From: JAYPWI01 sp038135065
GTDB taxonomy: Bacteria > Actinomycetota > Acidimicrobiia > Acidimicrobiales > Poriferisodalaceae
Length of the DNA: 64,000 nt
Assembly (NCBI GenBank): GCA_038135065.1
Contig: JAYPWI010000012.1
Location: 1 to 64,000, forward strand
Direction: 5' to 3'
Below are positions 35,001-42,152 of this stretch, in pieces; the stretch's first letter is position 1, and every line of letters starts with the position of its first letter. Under the pieces are notes generated by a model. The model was not told where the DNA came from, did no database searches, and worked only from the letters and a program-made list of their open reading frames with translations. Both the position numbers and the translations under genes were made by a program.

Positions 35001-35809
35001 AGGCCGTGGTGCGCATGGGCGAGGGAGGCGACCCCGATGTGACCCCGCCCAGTCGCCCGACTGGCCTGACGGCCGATCAGGTCACCGACCGGTCGGCAAG
35101 GTTGACCTGGACGTCGTCCGTGGATGACGTCGGGGTCGCCTCCTACGACGTGACCCGGGACGGCCAGGTCGTGGCCCAGGTCGCAGGCACCGAGTTCGTC
35201 GACATCGCTCTGGCGCCTCTGAGCGACTACCGGTACACAGTGCTGGCCGTCGATGGCTCAGGTAACCGATCTCCCGCATCTGCCGAACTCAGCGTGAGGA
35301 CCACGGGGGAGCCTGCTCAGGACATCGTGCTGTTGGGCTCGGGATCGGTATGGCAGTACCTCGACACGGGGGTCTGGGTACCCGGCTGGGAGGCGCCGGG
35401 CTTCGATTCCGGCGGATGGTCCACGGGGCGAGCCCCTCTCGCTGCAGTGGACCCGGGTACAACGATGGTCAGCAACCGGCCGACCATCTGGCTGCGGCAC
35501 ATCCTGAGCGTCCCGGATCGAACAGCCGTCGCTGACCTCGAACTAGTGATGGCGGCCGATGACGGGGCGGTGGTGTACCTCAACGGCGTCGAGGTGGTGC
35601 GAGACAACGTGCCGGCAGGTGTCCCCGACGGCACGACGAGTGCCGCTACCTATCGGTGGGGTGCTGCCGAGCAGGAGTACCGCCGCTTCGTGCTCCCGGT
35701 CGACGTGCTGGTGGATGGCACCAACACGATCGCTGTGGCACTCCTCAACGCGCGGGACAGCGGCGACATGTGGTTCGACCTCGAGCTGCGTGCTGCGATC
35801 GCGCCCTAA
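32042..35809 (+). CDS. Large secreted protein with propeller-like, FN3 and three jelly-roll-like modules
   Basis: 1255 residues. A signal peptide (MAALVGAVVLASALAAPVGA) is followed by an N-terminal propeller-like domain (about 30-380) with repeats such as GGDFT, GGEFTAVNGST and GGFFNAVNGD. Four FN3 domains lie at about 383-470, 644-733, 737-823 and 1000-1087, each opening with a PPS-type motif. Between them are three homologous modules (about 474-641, 832-995, 1095-1255) with shared patterns: WxYLDSG, DDGVxVxxNGxEVxRDN, GTNxVAVxVxN and LSFDLE. These resemble carbohydrate-binding jelly rolls. It has no sorting signal at the C-terminus. It is probably an extracellular binding or adhesion protein. 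Its stop overlaps the converging PaiB stop. Confidence 0.8.
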   Translation: MTRWMAALVGAVVLASALAAPVGAARFDTTSEVSWRLGGYGRANSVVSNAQRVFVGGDFTSIDDPAGGTVPQARLAAFDAVTGEPDRGFAPTLNGTVRALALSPDGSRLFVGGEFTAVNGSTARGLVELDPRTGATVPGVGQGTQGRVYDMVVVGDVLYAVGYLSRLGTVSVQGAGRIRLATGLADPSWTPSLVDGSAQAVAVHPSSGYVVVGGFFNAVNGDWSRSKLAMLSGADGSTVSAFAPGRVEEVFDLAATDDKLYIAHGGPGGRADVRDPRTGVLLRTHQTDGDVQAVEVSGDRVYFGHHGEVVNGVSSAWLFAVDRATDDVVSSFDPRLWCRAGVGVWAVHDSGRHLWVGGAITGAAPVDGRGVVRYPVVADQVVDVTPPSTPSGLRATLVGDDEVRLAWEPAVDSQGGVYYRVRRDGRVVGTASSAFYTDASAVPGTVSSYRVEAVDGWGNNTTSDPLEVATLASLVDVEAFGLGATWHYLDSGIPTPGWGAPGYDAVGWEVGRGQFGRGDGDERTLLDEPPGDSVTVYFRSEFDLAPGSTVAVARLDILRDDGVLVRINGTEVLRDNLPPGSIDATTRALTWESANEDTVFSHHIDPTVFTSGTNVVTAEVHNVSRTGDLSFDAGLELGIALDDQPPSQPVGLMTTAVSSSAVSLAWQPSTDDGPVLHYEVRADGVVVGQTASTAFVDRTVAPGSTYTYDVRAIDGAGNRSDPSAGLVVTTPAAPVDVTPPSPPTSLRTLAVTDSTVELAWAPSDDDVAVVEYQVWRDGVQVATAESTSLIDRGRQPSTTYGYRVAAVDAAGNRSDWSSRVEVTTDPVAPAEVVAIPFRSRWSYNDSGVYPGSGWVLSAFDDAAWPEGTGEFGAGDGDEVTVVVNRPTLWLRSTMEVSDPDLVDDVRFDVVADDGVVVFVNGIEVIRDNVGPGDVDGSASAPTYRWGAAEQMVRSFSVPPGVLTAGTNVVAVAVVNAPGSSDLSFDLEAVVRMGEGGDPDVTPPSRPTGLTADQVTDRSARLTWTSSVDDVGVASYDVTRDGQVVAQVAGTEFVDIALAPLSDYRYTVLAVDGSGNRSPASAELSVRTTGEPAQDIVLLGSGSVWQYLDTGVWVPGWEAPGFDSGGWSTGRAPLAAVDPGTTMVSNRPTIWLRHILSVPDRTAVADLELVMAADDGAVVYLNGVEVVRDNVPAGVPDGTTSAATYRWGAAEQEYRRFVLPVDVLVDGTNTIAVALLNARDSGDMWFDLELRAAIAP

Positions 35810-36447
35810 GGGCTTGGCGGCCGACGTTCCATCTCGCGAGCGACGCTGGTCTCGCGTTCGTCGGTCGATATCGAAAGGGCCTGCAGCACATTGTCCCGGT
35901 TGCCCTCCGGTTGGTTCTGGCTCAGCTTGAACGAGCCTTCGAGGCGATCGACTCGGAACCGCAGTCCGACGATCACGGCGAGGCGCTGCTTGAGCCAGTC
36001 AGCTGGGGCATCGTCGACGGCCCACGGTCGGTCCGAGCGGCGCTGTTCGTGGTGGTCGGTCAGGGCGGTGACGATGGCCAACTTCTCGTCGGTGTCGGTG
36101 ACCCATTCGACCATTCCGTGGGCCTGGACGTGGACGTAGTTCCAGGTGGGAACGACCTGTCCGTCGATCTGCTTCGAGGGGTACCAGCCGGGACTGATGT
36201 AGGTATTGGGTCCACTGGCCACCATCAGGGCACGTTGTGAGCGATCTGCGTCGCGCCACTGGGGGTTCGCTCGGGCCACGTGGGCCAGCAACACGGGGGC
36301 GTCGGCCGTCCCGGTGACCAGGATCGGGAGGAATGTGGCAGCCAGGTCTTCCCTGGTCGGGGTGATGAGGGTGGCGGCCCCGAGCGACGTCAGCACGTCG
36401 AGGAGCACGGCCGGGCGGTCTTCCCTGAAGTGAGGGGGTGCGTACAC
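35806..36447 (-). CDS. PaiB-like FMN-binding protein
   Basis: 213 residues from GTG. It begins YAPPHFREDRPAVLLDVL and contains GPNTYISPGWYPSKQIDGQV and VPTWNYVHVQAHG, the PaiB/FMN-binding split-barrel pattern, with KLSQNQPEGNRDNV near the C-terminus. PaiB members bind FMN or haem-like ligands and were first described as negative regulators of degradative genes in Bacillus; the role here is unknown. A TAGCTT hexamer 7 nt upstream suggests a leaderless mRNA. It overlaps the large secreted gene by four nucleotides at their converging stops. Confidence 0.85.
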   Translation of the reverse strand: MYAPPHFREDRPAVLLDVLTSLGAATLITPTREDLAATFLPILVTGTADAPVLLAHVARANPQWRDADRSQRALMVASGPNTYISPGWYPSKQIDGQVVPTWNYVHVQAHGMVEWVTDTDEKLAIVTALTDHHEQRRSDRPWAVDDAPADWLKQRLAVIVGLRFRVDRLEGSFKLSQNQPEGNRDNVLQALSISTDERETSVAREMERRPPSP

Positions 36448-36454
36448 GATGAAA

Positions 36455-36460
36455 AAGCTA
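36455..36460 (-). promoter_or_regulatory. -10-like hexamer before the PaiB-like gene
   Basis: Read on the minus strand, TAGCTT lies 7 nt before the GTG start. Confidence 0.45.
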
Positions 36461-36480
36461 ACGATCTATGCGGGTGTGTG

Positions 36481-38010
36481 TCAGGCCCCACACGCCGTGT
36501 CGAGGCTCGCAGAGGGAGCGACGTCGGTGGCGAGTGCCCGAGTGACCGCGGCCCGGACATCGGCGACGGGGGCTGCGCCGCGTGGCCAGTCGGGCGGGAT
36601 GAAGTTGACGGTGACGATGCGATCGAGGTCGAGCCGGTCTGCGATCTCGAGCAATTCGGGCAGTCGGTCGAGTGGGATGTCGGTGGTGAGGTGGGTTTCG
36701 ATGATGTCGGTCAGCTCGGTGTAGTTGGTGAGCACGGGGCCGACACCGACCTGGTCGATGAGTGCCCCCACCACACACCGCTGACGGCTCATTCGGTGAT
36801 AGTCGCTGCTCGTCCGGCGAGCTCGCATGTAGGCCAAGGCGGTGAGACCGTCGAAGTGGTACTCGCCTGGCCGGGTCGAGATCACCAGTGATGGGCCCCC
36901 CGGCGTGATGGGTTTGATGCTGTCGTCGATCCACTCGGTGACGGTGACGTCGACCCCGCCGAAGAGGTCGATGGTCTCGGCCACTCCGACCATGTCCACC
37001 AGGGCGTAGTAGTGCACGGGAAGACCCAGAAGTTGGGCCACCGACGACTTGATCGCCATGCCGCCGGGGTCGTCGGTACCGGGGAACAGCAGGGGGTTGC
37101 CCACCCCTGCGCCGTAGATCTCGTTGGCGATGCTCGGGTAACCGTCGGGCCACTGCCGTTCGGCCGGGGTGCCCCCGGGGAATGGCATCCGCTGCCAGTT
37201 GCGGGGGATCGAGAAGAGGACGGCGTCGCCGCTGGCCACCTCGATGGACAGGGCCATGATGGTGTCGGTGCGAACTCCCCGCCGGTCGAAGCCGCCGTCG
37301 CCACCCAGGAGGAGGATGGTCAGGCGCTCGTCGCCGTCCCAGGTTGCGCTCGCGGTCGCCGGAGCTGTGAGGTCCGGAAAGGGTGGGGGAGGGGCGGACG
37401 GCGAAATCGGTGGGGTGTCGAGTGCGGCATCGGGCGTCGGCTCGTCGGTGGAGGCGGGCTGCGCCGTGTCCGGGGTGGTGGTGGACATGGGGAGGGCGGT
37501 CGGTCGCGCCGTCTGTGTGCTCTGGGCGTCGAACACCTCGTCGAGGAGTTCGAGTTGTGCCGCTGCATAGCGGGCAACGACCAGGTGGGGAACCGAGGCA
37601 GCGATGGTGATCACCGTGAGCATCGCGAGGTGTGCCAGGGGCGGGCGACCCTGGTAGCCGCGCCTGCGGCGCTGACCCCGAAAGGCGTCGTAGGCGACCC
37701 ACCCCCGGTAACCCAGGGTCAGGCCGCTGGCGACGATGGCCGCGGTCAGCCATGACGGGGTGACGGACCAGGCCAACAGGTCCGAGCGGCGACGTCCGAG
37801 TAGCCATCCAGCGCCGACCAGAGCGAGGAGCAGGGTGAACAGCCCGAGGATGACCCCTCGCCGCCGCCGCCCTGCTGCCCAATGTCCAAGACCCGGCCAG
37901 ATGAATGAGAGGGTGGCAACGGTGACCGATCCGAGATCCTCGGTCACTCGCCGCACGGCCGGCCTCTCATCGGGCTCTCGATCCATCCCTGTACTAGACG
38001 ACCGGGACAC
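36481..38010 (-). CDS. LytR-CpsA-Psr (LCP) family protein
   Basis: 509 residues from GTG 38010; ATG 37986 is an alternative. The N-terminal part has several hydrophobic segments (VATLSFIWPGLGHW, GVILGLFTLLLALVGAGWLL, TAAIVASGLTLGYRGW, LTVITIAASVPHLVVA) and then a Ser/Thr/Pro linker. The LCP domain follows from about residue 235: LLLGGD, RTDTIMALSI with the conserved Arg and Asp, SIPRNWQ, and RMSRQRCVV near residue 400. LCP enzymes attach polymers such as teichoic acid or arabinogalactan to peptidoglycan outside the membrane. The multiple N-terminal helices are more than the usual single anchor. Confidence 0.87.
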   Translation of the reverse strand: MSRSSSTGMDREPDERPAVRRVTEDLGSVTVATLSFIWPGLGHWAAGRRRRGVILGLFTLLLALVGAGWLLGRRRSDLLAWSVTPSWLTAAIVASGLTLGYRGWVAYDAFRGQRRRRGYQGRPPLAHLAMLTVITIAASVPHLVVARYAAAQLELLDEVFDAQSTQTARPTALPMSTTTPDTAQPASTDEPTPDAALDTPPISPSAPPPPFPDLTAPATASATWDGDERLTILLLGGDGGFDRRGVRTDTIMALSIEVASGDAVLFSIPRNWQRMPFPGGTPAERQWPDGYPSIANEIYGAGVGNPLLFPGTDDPGGMAIKSSVAQLLGLPVHYYALVDMVGVAETIDLFGGVDVTVTEWIDDSIKPITPGGPSLVISTRPGEYHFDGLTALAYMRARRTSSDYHRMSRQRCVVGALIDQVGVGPVLTNYTELTDIIETHLTTDIPLDRLPELLEIADRLDLDRIVTVNFIPPDWPRGAAPVADVRAAVTRALATDVAPSASLDTACGA

Positions 38011-38074
38011 CCCATCGGTTCACCATTTCGCCCGTTTTGTCGCCGTGGGGCCGTTCCGCAGGAACGCACGGCGA

Positions 38075-38524
38075 TCACCCTGGCAGCTCGACCAGTTCGA
38101 TGACCGTTCCGTCGGGGTCGGTGAAACAGGCGATCCGGGTAGTTGGCTGGCCCTCCCAGGGCACGTCGGCCGGCGGGCCGATCAGCTCGACTCCCTGCTC
38201 TGCGAGTTCGGCCAGGTCGGCGTCGAGGTCCGTGGTTCGCAGGGCGATACGGGCCAGACCGAGGTGGTACAGGTGCGGGTAGGGGGCCGCATCGTCTCGG
38301 GGGTCGATCCACTCGAGCAGGTCGATGAAGGTGGACTCCCCAGGTAGATGGAGAATGCCCCCCCGGACCCGATAGGGGGGCATGCCCACGGCGGCAGCGA
38401 CGGCAGGGGTGTTAGTGCTGGGCACCTCGGCAAGGAGACGGAAGCCGAGTCGCTCGTAAAAGGCCAGTGAACGGTCGAAGTCCGAGCAGTTGACGTTGAC
38501 GTGGACCATGCCCGTGACGTGCAT
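38075..38524 (-). CDS. VOC-family (glyoxalase/dioxygenase fold) protein
   Basis: 149 residues with the paired beta-alpha-beta-beta-beta modules of the VOC family: HVNVNCSDFDRSLAFYERLG at the start, LHLPGESTFIDLLEW in the middle and CFTDPDGTVIELVELPG at the end. His near residue 8 and Glu near residue 145 are probable metal ligands. Members include glyoxalases, epimerases and extradiol dioxygenases; the reaction cannot be specified. It is divergent from the DUF4214-methyltransferase gene. Confidence 0.88.
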   Translation of the reverse strand: MHVTGMVHVNVNCSDFDRSLAFYERLGFRLLAEVPSTNTPAVAAAVGMPPYRVRGGILHLPGESTFIDLLEWIDPRDDAAPYPHLYHLGLARIALRTTDLDADLAELAEQGVELIGPPADVPWEGQPTTRIACFTDPDGTVIELVELPG

Positions 38525-38638
38525 GAAATCGAAGGTACCGCGCCCGCCTGGACGGGCCCAGGGGTCCGGTGGTCGGCGAACAGGTGCCGATACGGTTGTC
38601 TTCTGCCGATGAGGAGCTATCGGTGCTGTGAGGCTTCG

Positions 38639-39562
38639 ATGATCGAACAGGTGACAGAACTGGGCCGTCGGGTGATTGGGGCTGCTCGTCGCAGGACAGG
38701 TGATCGGGTCGTGTGGCTTCTGCCCCGACGGTCATTCGTGCGTTTCGCGTATCGGGCCGTGCTCGGTAGGGCGCCCGACCGTGACGGGCTCGATCACCAT
38801 GTCGGGCTTCTGTCATCGGGCACCACTCGTCAGGCTCTGCTTGCCCAACTGCGTGACAGTGACGAGGCGGCCGCCCGCCCGGCGGCCAGTGAGGTGATGG
38901 CCCTGCATCGATCTCGGCAGGCGTTCGTCCGTTCACTGCCCGCGGCTCGACGCATTCTCGACCTCGGTGGCACTTCCCTCACCGATGAGCGGGGTGCCCT
39001 GGTCGGATTGGGGTACCCGTATCCGTTCGAGCAGGTGACCATCGTGGACCTGCCCAACGAGGCCCGCCACGAGGGCTATGTGAGCGAGCTGGTGACCGAC
39101 GAGGTGATGACCGCCCAGGGTCCCGTTCGGTACCGCTACCACTCGATGGACGACCTCTCGGGTATCGAGGACGGCTCTGTCGACCTCGTCTACAGCGGGC
39201 AGTCCTTCGAGCACGTGACGGCCGAAGCCGGTCATCGGGTGTTGGCAGAGGCTCATCGAGTGCTTGGCCCCGGTGGCTATCTGTGTCTGGACACCCCGAA
39301 CCGACTCCTCACCGAGCGCCAGTTGCGAGGGTCTGGGGCCGATGTCATCGATCCCGATCATTGCATCGAGTACACCCACGCCCAGATGCTGGAACTGTTC
39401 GCCGAGCACGGGTTCGAGGTGTGCCGGGCCCACGGGTTGGGCCTGATGCGTAGCTCTGCCGCCGAAGACCGTTTCGACCCCGATGAGCTGCGCCGAGGGG
39501 CGGGCATGTACGACGACGTCGACTCGTCGTACCTCCTGGCCTACGTCTGTCGGGCGGTGTGA
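38639..39562 (+). CDS. DUF4214-methyltransferase fusion
   Basis: 307 residues. ATG 38639 has GTGAGG at good spacing; ATG 38609 is an in-frame alternative. Residues about 28-85 (RFAYRAVLGRAPDRDGLDHH and following) match the DUF4214 domain, often found in surface-polysaccharide and S-layer proteins. A class I methyltransferase domain follows, with ILDLGGTSL as SAM motif, DDLSGIEDGSVDLVYSGQSFEHV and LGPGGYLCLDTPN. It may methylate a cell-surface glycan. A perfect 11-bp hairpin follows its stop. Confidence 0.8.
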   Translation: MIEQVTELGRRVIGAARRRTGDRVVWLLPRRSFVRFAYRAVLGRAPDRDGLDHHVGLLSSGTTRQALLAQLRDSDEAAARPAASEVMALHRSRQAFVRSLPAARRILDLGGTSLTDERGALVGLGYPYPFEQVTIVDLPNEARHEGYVSELVTDEVMTAQGPVRYRYHSMDDLSGIEDGSVDLVYSGQSFEHVTAEAGHRVLAEAHRVLGPGGYLCLDTPNRLLTERQLRGSGADVIDPDHCIEYTHAQMLELFAEHGFEVCRAHGLGLMRSSAAEDRFDPDELRRGAGMYDDVDSSYLLAYVCRAV

Positions 39563-39595
39563 CGACAGCGTCGGGGGTCGAGCCGCTGAATGCGA

Positions 39596-39619
39596 CGAGC
39601 CCCGCCGTGGCGGGGCTCG
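39596..39619. terminator. 11-bp hairpin between a methyltransferase and tRNA-Ala; repeat copy 2
   Basis: CGAGCCCCGCC and GGCGGGGCTCG pair perfectly around GT. It stands just after the tRNA on the minus strand and after the methyltransferase on the plus strand. No T-tract. Its inner 18 nt equal the repeat at 6313-6330. Confidence 0.6.
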
Positions 39620-39623
39620 GGAG

Positions 39624-39696
39624 TGGAGCTAAGGGGAATTGAACCCCTGACCTCTTCCATGCCATGGAAGCGCTCTACCAACTGAGCTATAGCCCC
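39624..39696 (-). tRNA. tRNA-Ala(GGC)
   Basis: 73 nt on the minus strand form a full cloverleaf. The acceptor stem is GGGGCTA/TAGCTCC with a G-U at the third pair, the D arm is GCTC-AGTTGGTA-GAGC and the anticodon stem CTTCC/GGAAG holds the loop ATGGCAT, so the anticodon is GGC. The T arm AGGGG-TTCAATT-CCCCT is standard. Discriminator A is followed by CTC, so CCA is not encoded and must be added after transcription. Confidence 0.96.
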
Positions 39697-39763
39697 GAGG
39701 GAGCTTCAAGTTACCACCGAGCGGTCGCGGTGCAACTCCGGTTCGGGTCCCTGCGGAACCTCC

Positions 39764-39769
39764 TAGGCT
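39764..39769 (+). promoter_or_regulatory. -10-like hexamer before the PNPOx-like gene
   Basis: TAGGCT lies 7 nt before the ATG at 39777. Confidence 0.5.
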
Positions 39770-39776
39770 GGCGGTC

Positions 39777-40151
39777 ATGAGCATTCCCGTCGATGTCGCG
39801 CAGCTTGGAGACGAGCTCGAACGGTTCGGTCCCTCGGCCTACGTGCTGACGGTCAGGGACGACGCCACGCCCCACGTTGCCCACGTCACCTTCAGCTTGG
39901 TTGACGGCGAGCTCCGCTGCCCGGCCAGTCGCACGGCGGCCCGCAATGTGGCGGACCGACCGATCATGTCGGTCCTGTGGCCGCCCTACGAGGATGGGGG
40001 CTACTCGATGATCATCGACGGCGAAGCCCGCACCGACGGTGACGAGCTGGTCGTGCGACCCACCTCGGGTGTCCTGCACCGACCTGCCCCTGCCCCCGAC
40101 GGTGGGGTGGGGGCGTGTGGGTCCGATTGCGCCCCGCTGGGTTCATCCTGA
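39777..40151 (+). CDS. Small pyridoxamine 5'-phosphate oxidase-like (split-barrel) protein
   Basis: 124 residues. The split-barrel pattern is seen in AYVLTVRDDATPHVAHVTFS, the R-x-x-A-A-R-N-V segment (SRTAARNVADRP) and VLWPPYEDGGYSMIIDGEA. Such small actinobacterial proteins often bind FMN, F420 or haem. The C-terminus is Cys- and Gly-rich (GACGSDCAP). Two nucleotides after the stop, a CoA transferase begins, so they are probably cotranscribed. The substrate is unknown. Confidence 0.82.
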   Translation: MSIPVDVAQLGDELERFGPSAYVLTVRDDATPHVAHVTFSLVDGELRCPASRTAARNVADRPIMSVLWPPYEDGGYSMIIDGEARTDGDELVVRPTSGVLHRPAPAPDGGVGACGSDCAPLGSS

Positions 40152-40152
40152 C

Positions 40153-41385
40153 GTGGCCGGTCCCCTCGACGGCATCAGGGTCCTCGAACTGGGCAGCTTC
40201 ATCGCCGGACCCTTCGCCGGGCAATTGCTCGGTGACTACGGAGCCGAGGTCATCAAGGTGGAGGCTCCGAAGATCGGTGATCCCATGCGGAAGTGGGGTC
40301 AATGCGACCCGGCCGGTCACAGCTACTGGTGGCCGGCGATCGCCCGCAACAAGAAGTCGGTGGCCATCGACCTGCGCGGCGACGAGGGGCGAGACGTCGT
40401 GCGACGGCTGGCCCTCAGCAGCGATGTGGTGCTCGAGAACTTCACTCCAGGACGGCTCGCCGAGTGGGGTCTCGGTTATCAGGATCTGGCTGCCGACCAC
40501 CCGGGACTGATCATGACCCACGTGTCGGGGTTCGGGCAGACGGGCCCCCGGGCCACCGATCCGGGGTTCGGGTCCATCGGCGAGGCCATGGGGGGCATCC
40601 GCCACACCACCGGCTGGCCGGACCGTCAGTCCACTCGAGCAGGGATCAGCCTCGGCGACGCCATGGCCTCGCTCTTCGCGGTGATCGGCACCATGGCCGC
40701 CCTCCACGAACGGAACGTCAGCGGGACCGGTCAAGAGGTCGACGTCGCCATCTACGAGGCCGTGTTCGCCCTCATGGAGTCGACGGTGGTCGACTACGAA
40801 CGCACCGGGTCGATCCGGGGCCGGTCAGGCTCGGTGTTGCCCGGCGTTGCGCCGTCGAACGTCTACCCGACCAGTGATGGTGCCGATGTGCTGATCGCAG
40901 CGAACGCCGATCAGATCTATCGGCGGCTGTGCGATGCCATGGGGCGCCCAGAGTTGGCCACCGATCCGCGTTATGCCGAGCACATCGAACGGGGGGCCCA
41001 CCAGGACGAGCTCGACGAGATCATCGAGGGGTGGACGGGATCGCTGACCGTGTCCCAACTCGAGGCCGCGCTCGACGAGCACGCCGTGCCCTACGGCCGG
41101 ATCTTCACTGCGCCCGACATGCTGGCCGACCCTCAGTTCGCAGCGAGAAACATGATCCGCCGCTTCGAGGACGAGGTCCTGGGTGGGTCCATACCGATGG
41201 CCGCCCCGGTACCGAGGTTCTCTCGGACGCCGGGGCGGATCGATGCGGTGGGTCCCCGCTTGGGGGAGCACACCGAATGGGCTCTGGGTTCGGTGGGGGG
41301 CTACACCCCGACGGAGATCGCTCGCTTGGCCGACTCGGGGGTCATCGCGATGGGGGCCCGCTCAGGAACCACGTCGAATACGTAG
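40153..41385 (+). CDS. CaiB/BaiF family III CoA transferase
   Basis: 410 residues from GTG 40153, chosen because the family starts with the form PLDGIRVLELG. It contains GSFIAGPFAGQLLGDYGAEVIKVE (read in parts), DVVLENFTPG and GISLGDAMAS. The Asp of the latter motif is the probable catalytic Asp, near residue 173. It moves CoA between acyl groups in fatty or aromatic acid catabolism. Its 3' end overlaps a reverse-strand gene by 85 nt, beyond the conserved domain, so the final 20 or so residues are less certain. Confidence 0.92.
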   Translation: MAGPLDGIRVLELGSFIAGPFAGQLLGDYGAEVIKVEAPKIGDPMRKWGQCDPAGHSYWWPAIARNKKSVAIDLRGDEGRDVVRRLALSSDVVLENFTPGRLAEWGLGYQDLAADHPGLIMTHVSGFGQTGPRATDPGFGSIGEAMGGIRHTTGWPDRQSTRAGISLGDAMASLFAVIGTMAALHERNVSGTGQEVDVAIYEAVFALMESTVVDYERTGSIRGRSGSVLPGVAPSNVYPTSDGADVLIAANADQIYRRLCDAMGRPELATDPRYAEHIERGAHQDELDEIIEGWTGSLTVSQLEAALDEHAVPYGRIFTAPDMLADPQFAARNMIRRFEDEVLGGSIPMAAPVPRFSRTPGRIDAVGPRLGEHTEWALGSVGGYTPTEIARLADSGVIAMGARSGTTSNT

Positions 41386-42065
41386 GGGCGGCGGTCGATG
41401 CGGCTGAGCCGGATCCGGGCCCGCACCCCGATGAGGGCACTGAGCGCGATGCCGAGGGCCAACGGAATGGCCCAGAGGGTGACGGCGGCCATCGGATTCC
41501 CGCCGCTGGCCACCACCATGGCGACTGGCAGCACGAGCGTGGCCAGCAGGGACGTCGTCGTGCCGGGACCTTCGACCCAGGCCCGGTAGCCCAACATTCG
41601 ACTCCAGGTTGCGTCGGCGGCCAGGCCGGCGTCGGCCCGGCGGCTGAGCGCCCAGGTCGACCCATCGGCCCGGCGAGCCCGGTGGCGGTCTTCCCGGTGG
41701 CGGGGTGCGAACGCCCCGTAGGGAAGGGCGACGAGCGACCCGAGCGCGGCACCGACGAGGTGGTTGGCCTTGTCGGAAGGCAGGAGCCGTTCCATGGCGG
41801 CCCGTCGGGTGAGGATCGAGGCGACCAGCATGGTGAGGGTCAGCCCTGCGATAGCTGCCGCATCGATCCACCGGGCCGCTGCGGCGCGCTGGAGGAGGAA
41901 CAGGTCGATCCACAGGAGGGGGACGAAGGCGACGGACAGAGCCGACCAGCCCCAGTTGACGCTCCGCCGTTCACGGACGACGAAAGCCGCCGGCTCGTGG
42001 CCGACGTCGAAAGTCCCGAAACGTGCAGCAGCAGCGCCCGGCGTTCTGACCAGAGTGGTGTCCAC
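41301..42065 (-). CDS. Multi-pass membrane protein of unknown function
   Basis: 254 residues from GTG behind GGAGG. At least four or five hydrophobic segments are visible: ALSVAFVPLLWIDLFLL, DAAAIAGLTLTMLVASIL, LVGAALGSLVALPYGA, TTSLLATLVLPVAMVVAS and AVTLWAIPLALGIALSALI. No motif is recognised. The C-terminus overlaps the CoA transferase by 85 nt on the opposite strand, so the last part may be shorter than predicted. It could be a transporter-like or sensor protein. Confidence 0.55.
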   Translation of the reverse strand: MDTTLVRTPGAAAARFGTFDVGHEPAAFVVRERRSVNWGWSALSVAFVPLLWIDLFLLQRAAAARWIDAAAIAGLTLTMLVASILTRRAAMERLLPSDKANHLVGAALGSLVALPYGAFAPRHREDRHRARRADGSTWALSRRADAGLAADATWSRMLGYRAWVEGPGTTTSLLATLVLPVAMVVASGGNPMAAVTLWAIPLALGIALSALIGVRARIRLSRIDRRPYVFDVVPERAPIAMTPESAKRAISVGV

Positions 42066-42152
42066 GTGACCTCCACCCCAGCTCTACCCGCTTCGCACGG
42101 TACCGAAGGGTTCGGCAAAGGTGGGGGATACCGGCTGCGCAGGGAGAAGTGA

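Noticed and set aside
39596..39696. Integration (att) site at the tRNA-Ala 3' end
   Set aside because: No integrase, no duplicated tRNA 3' end and no foreign-looking genes are seen next to it; the flanking hairpin is better explained as a terminator.
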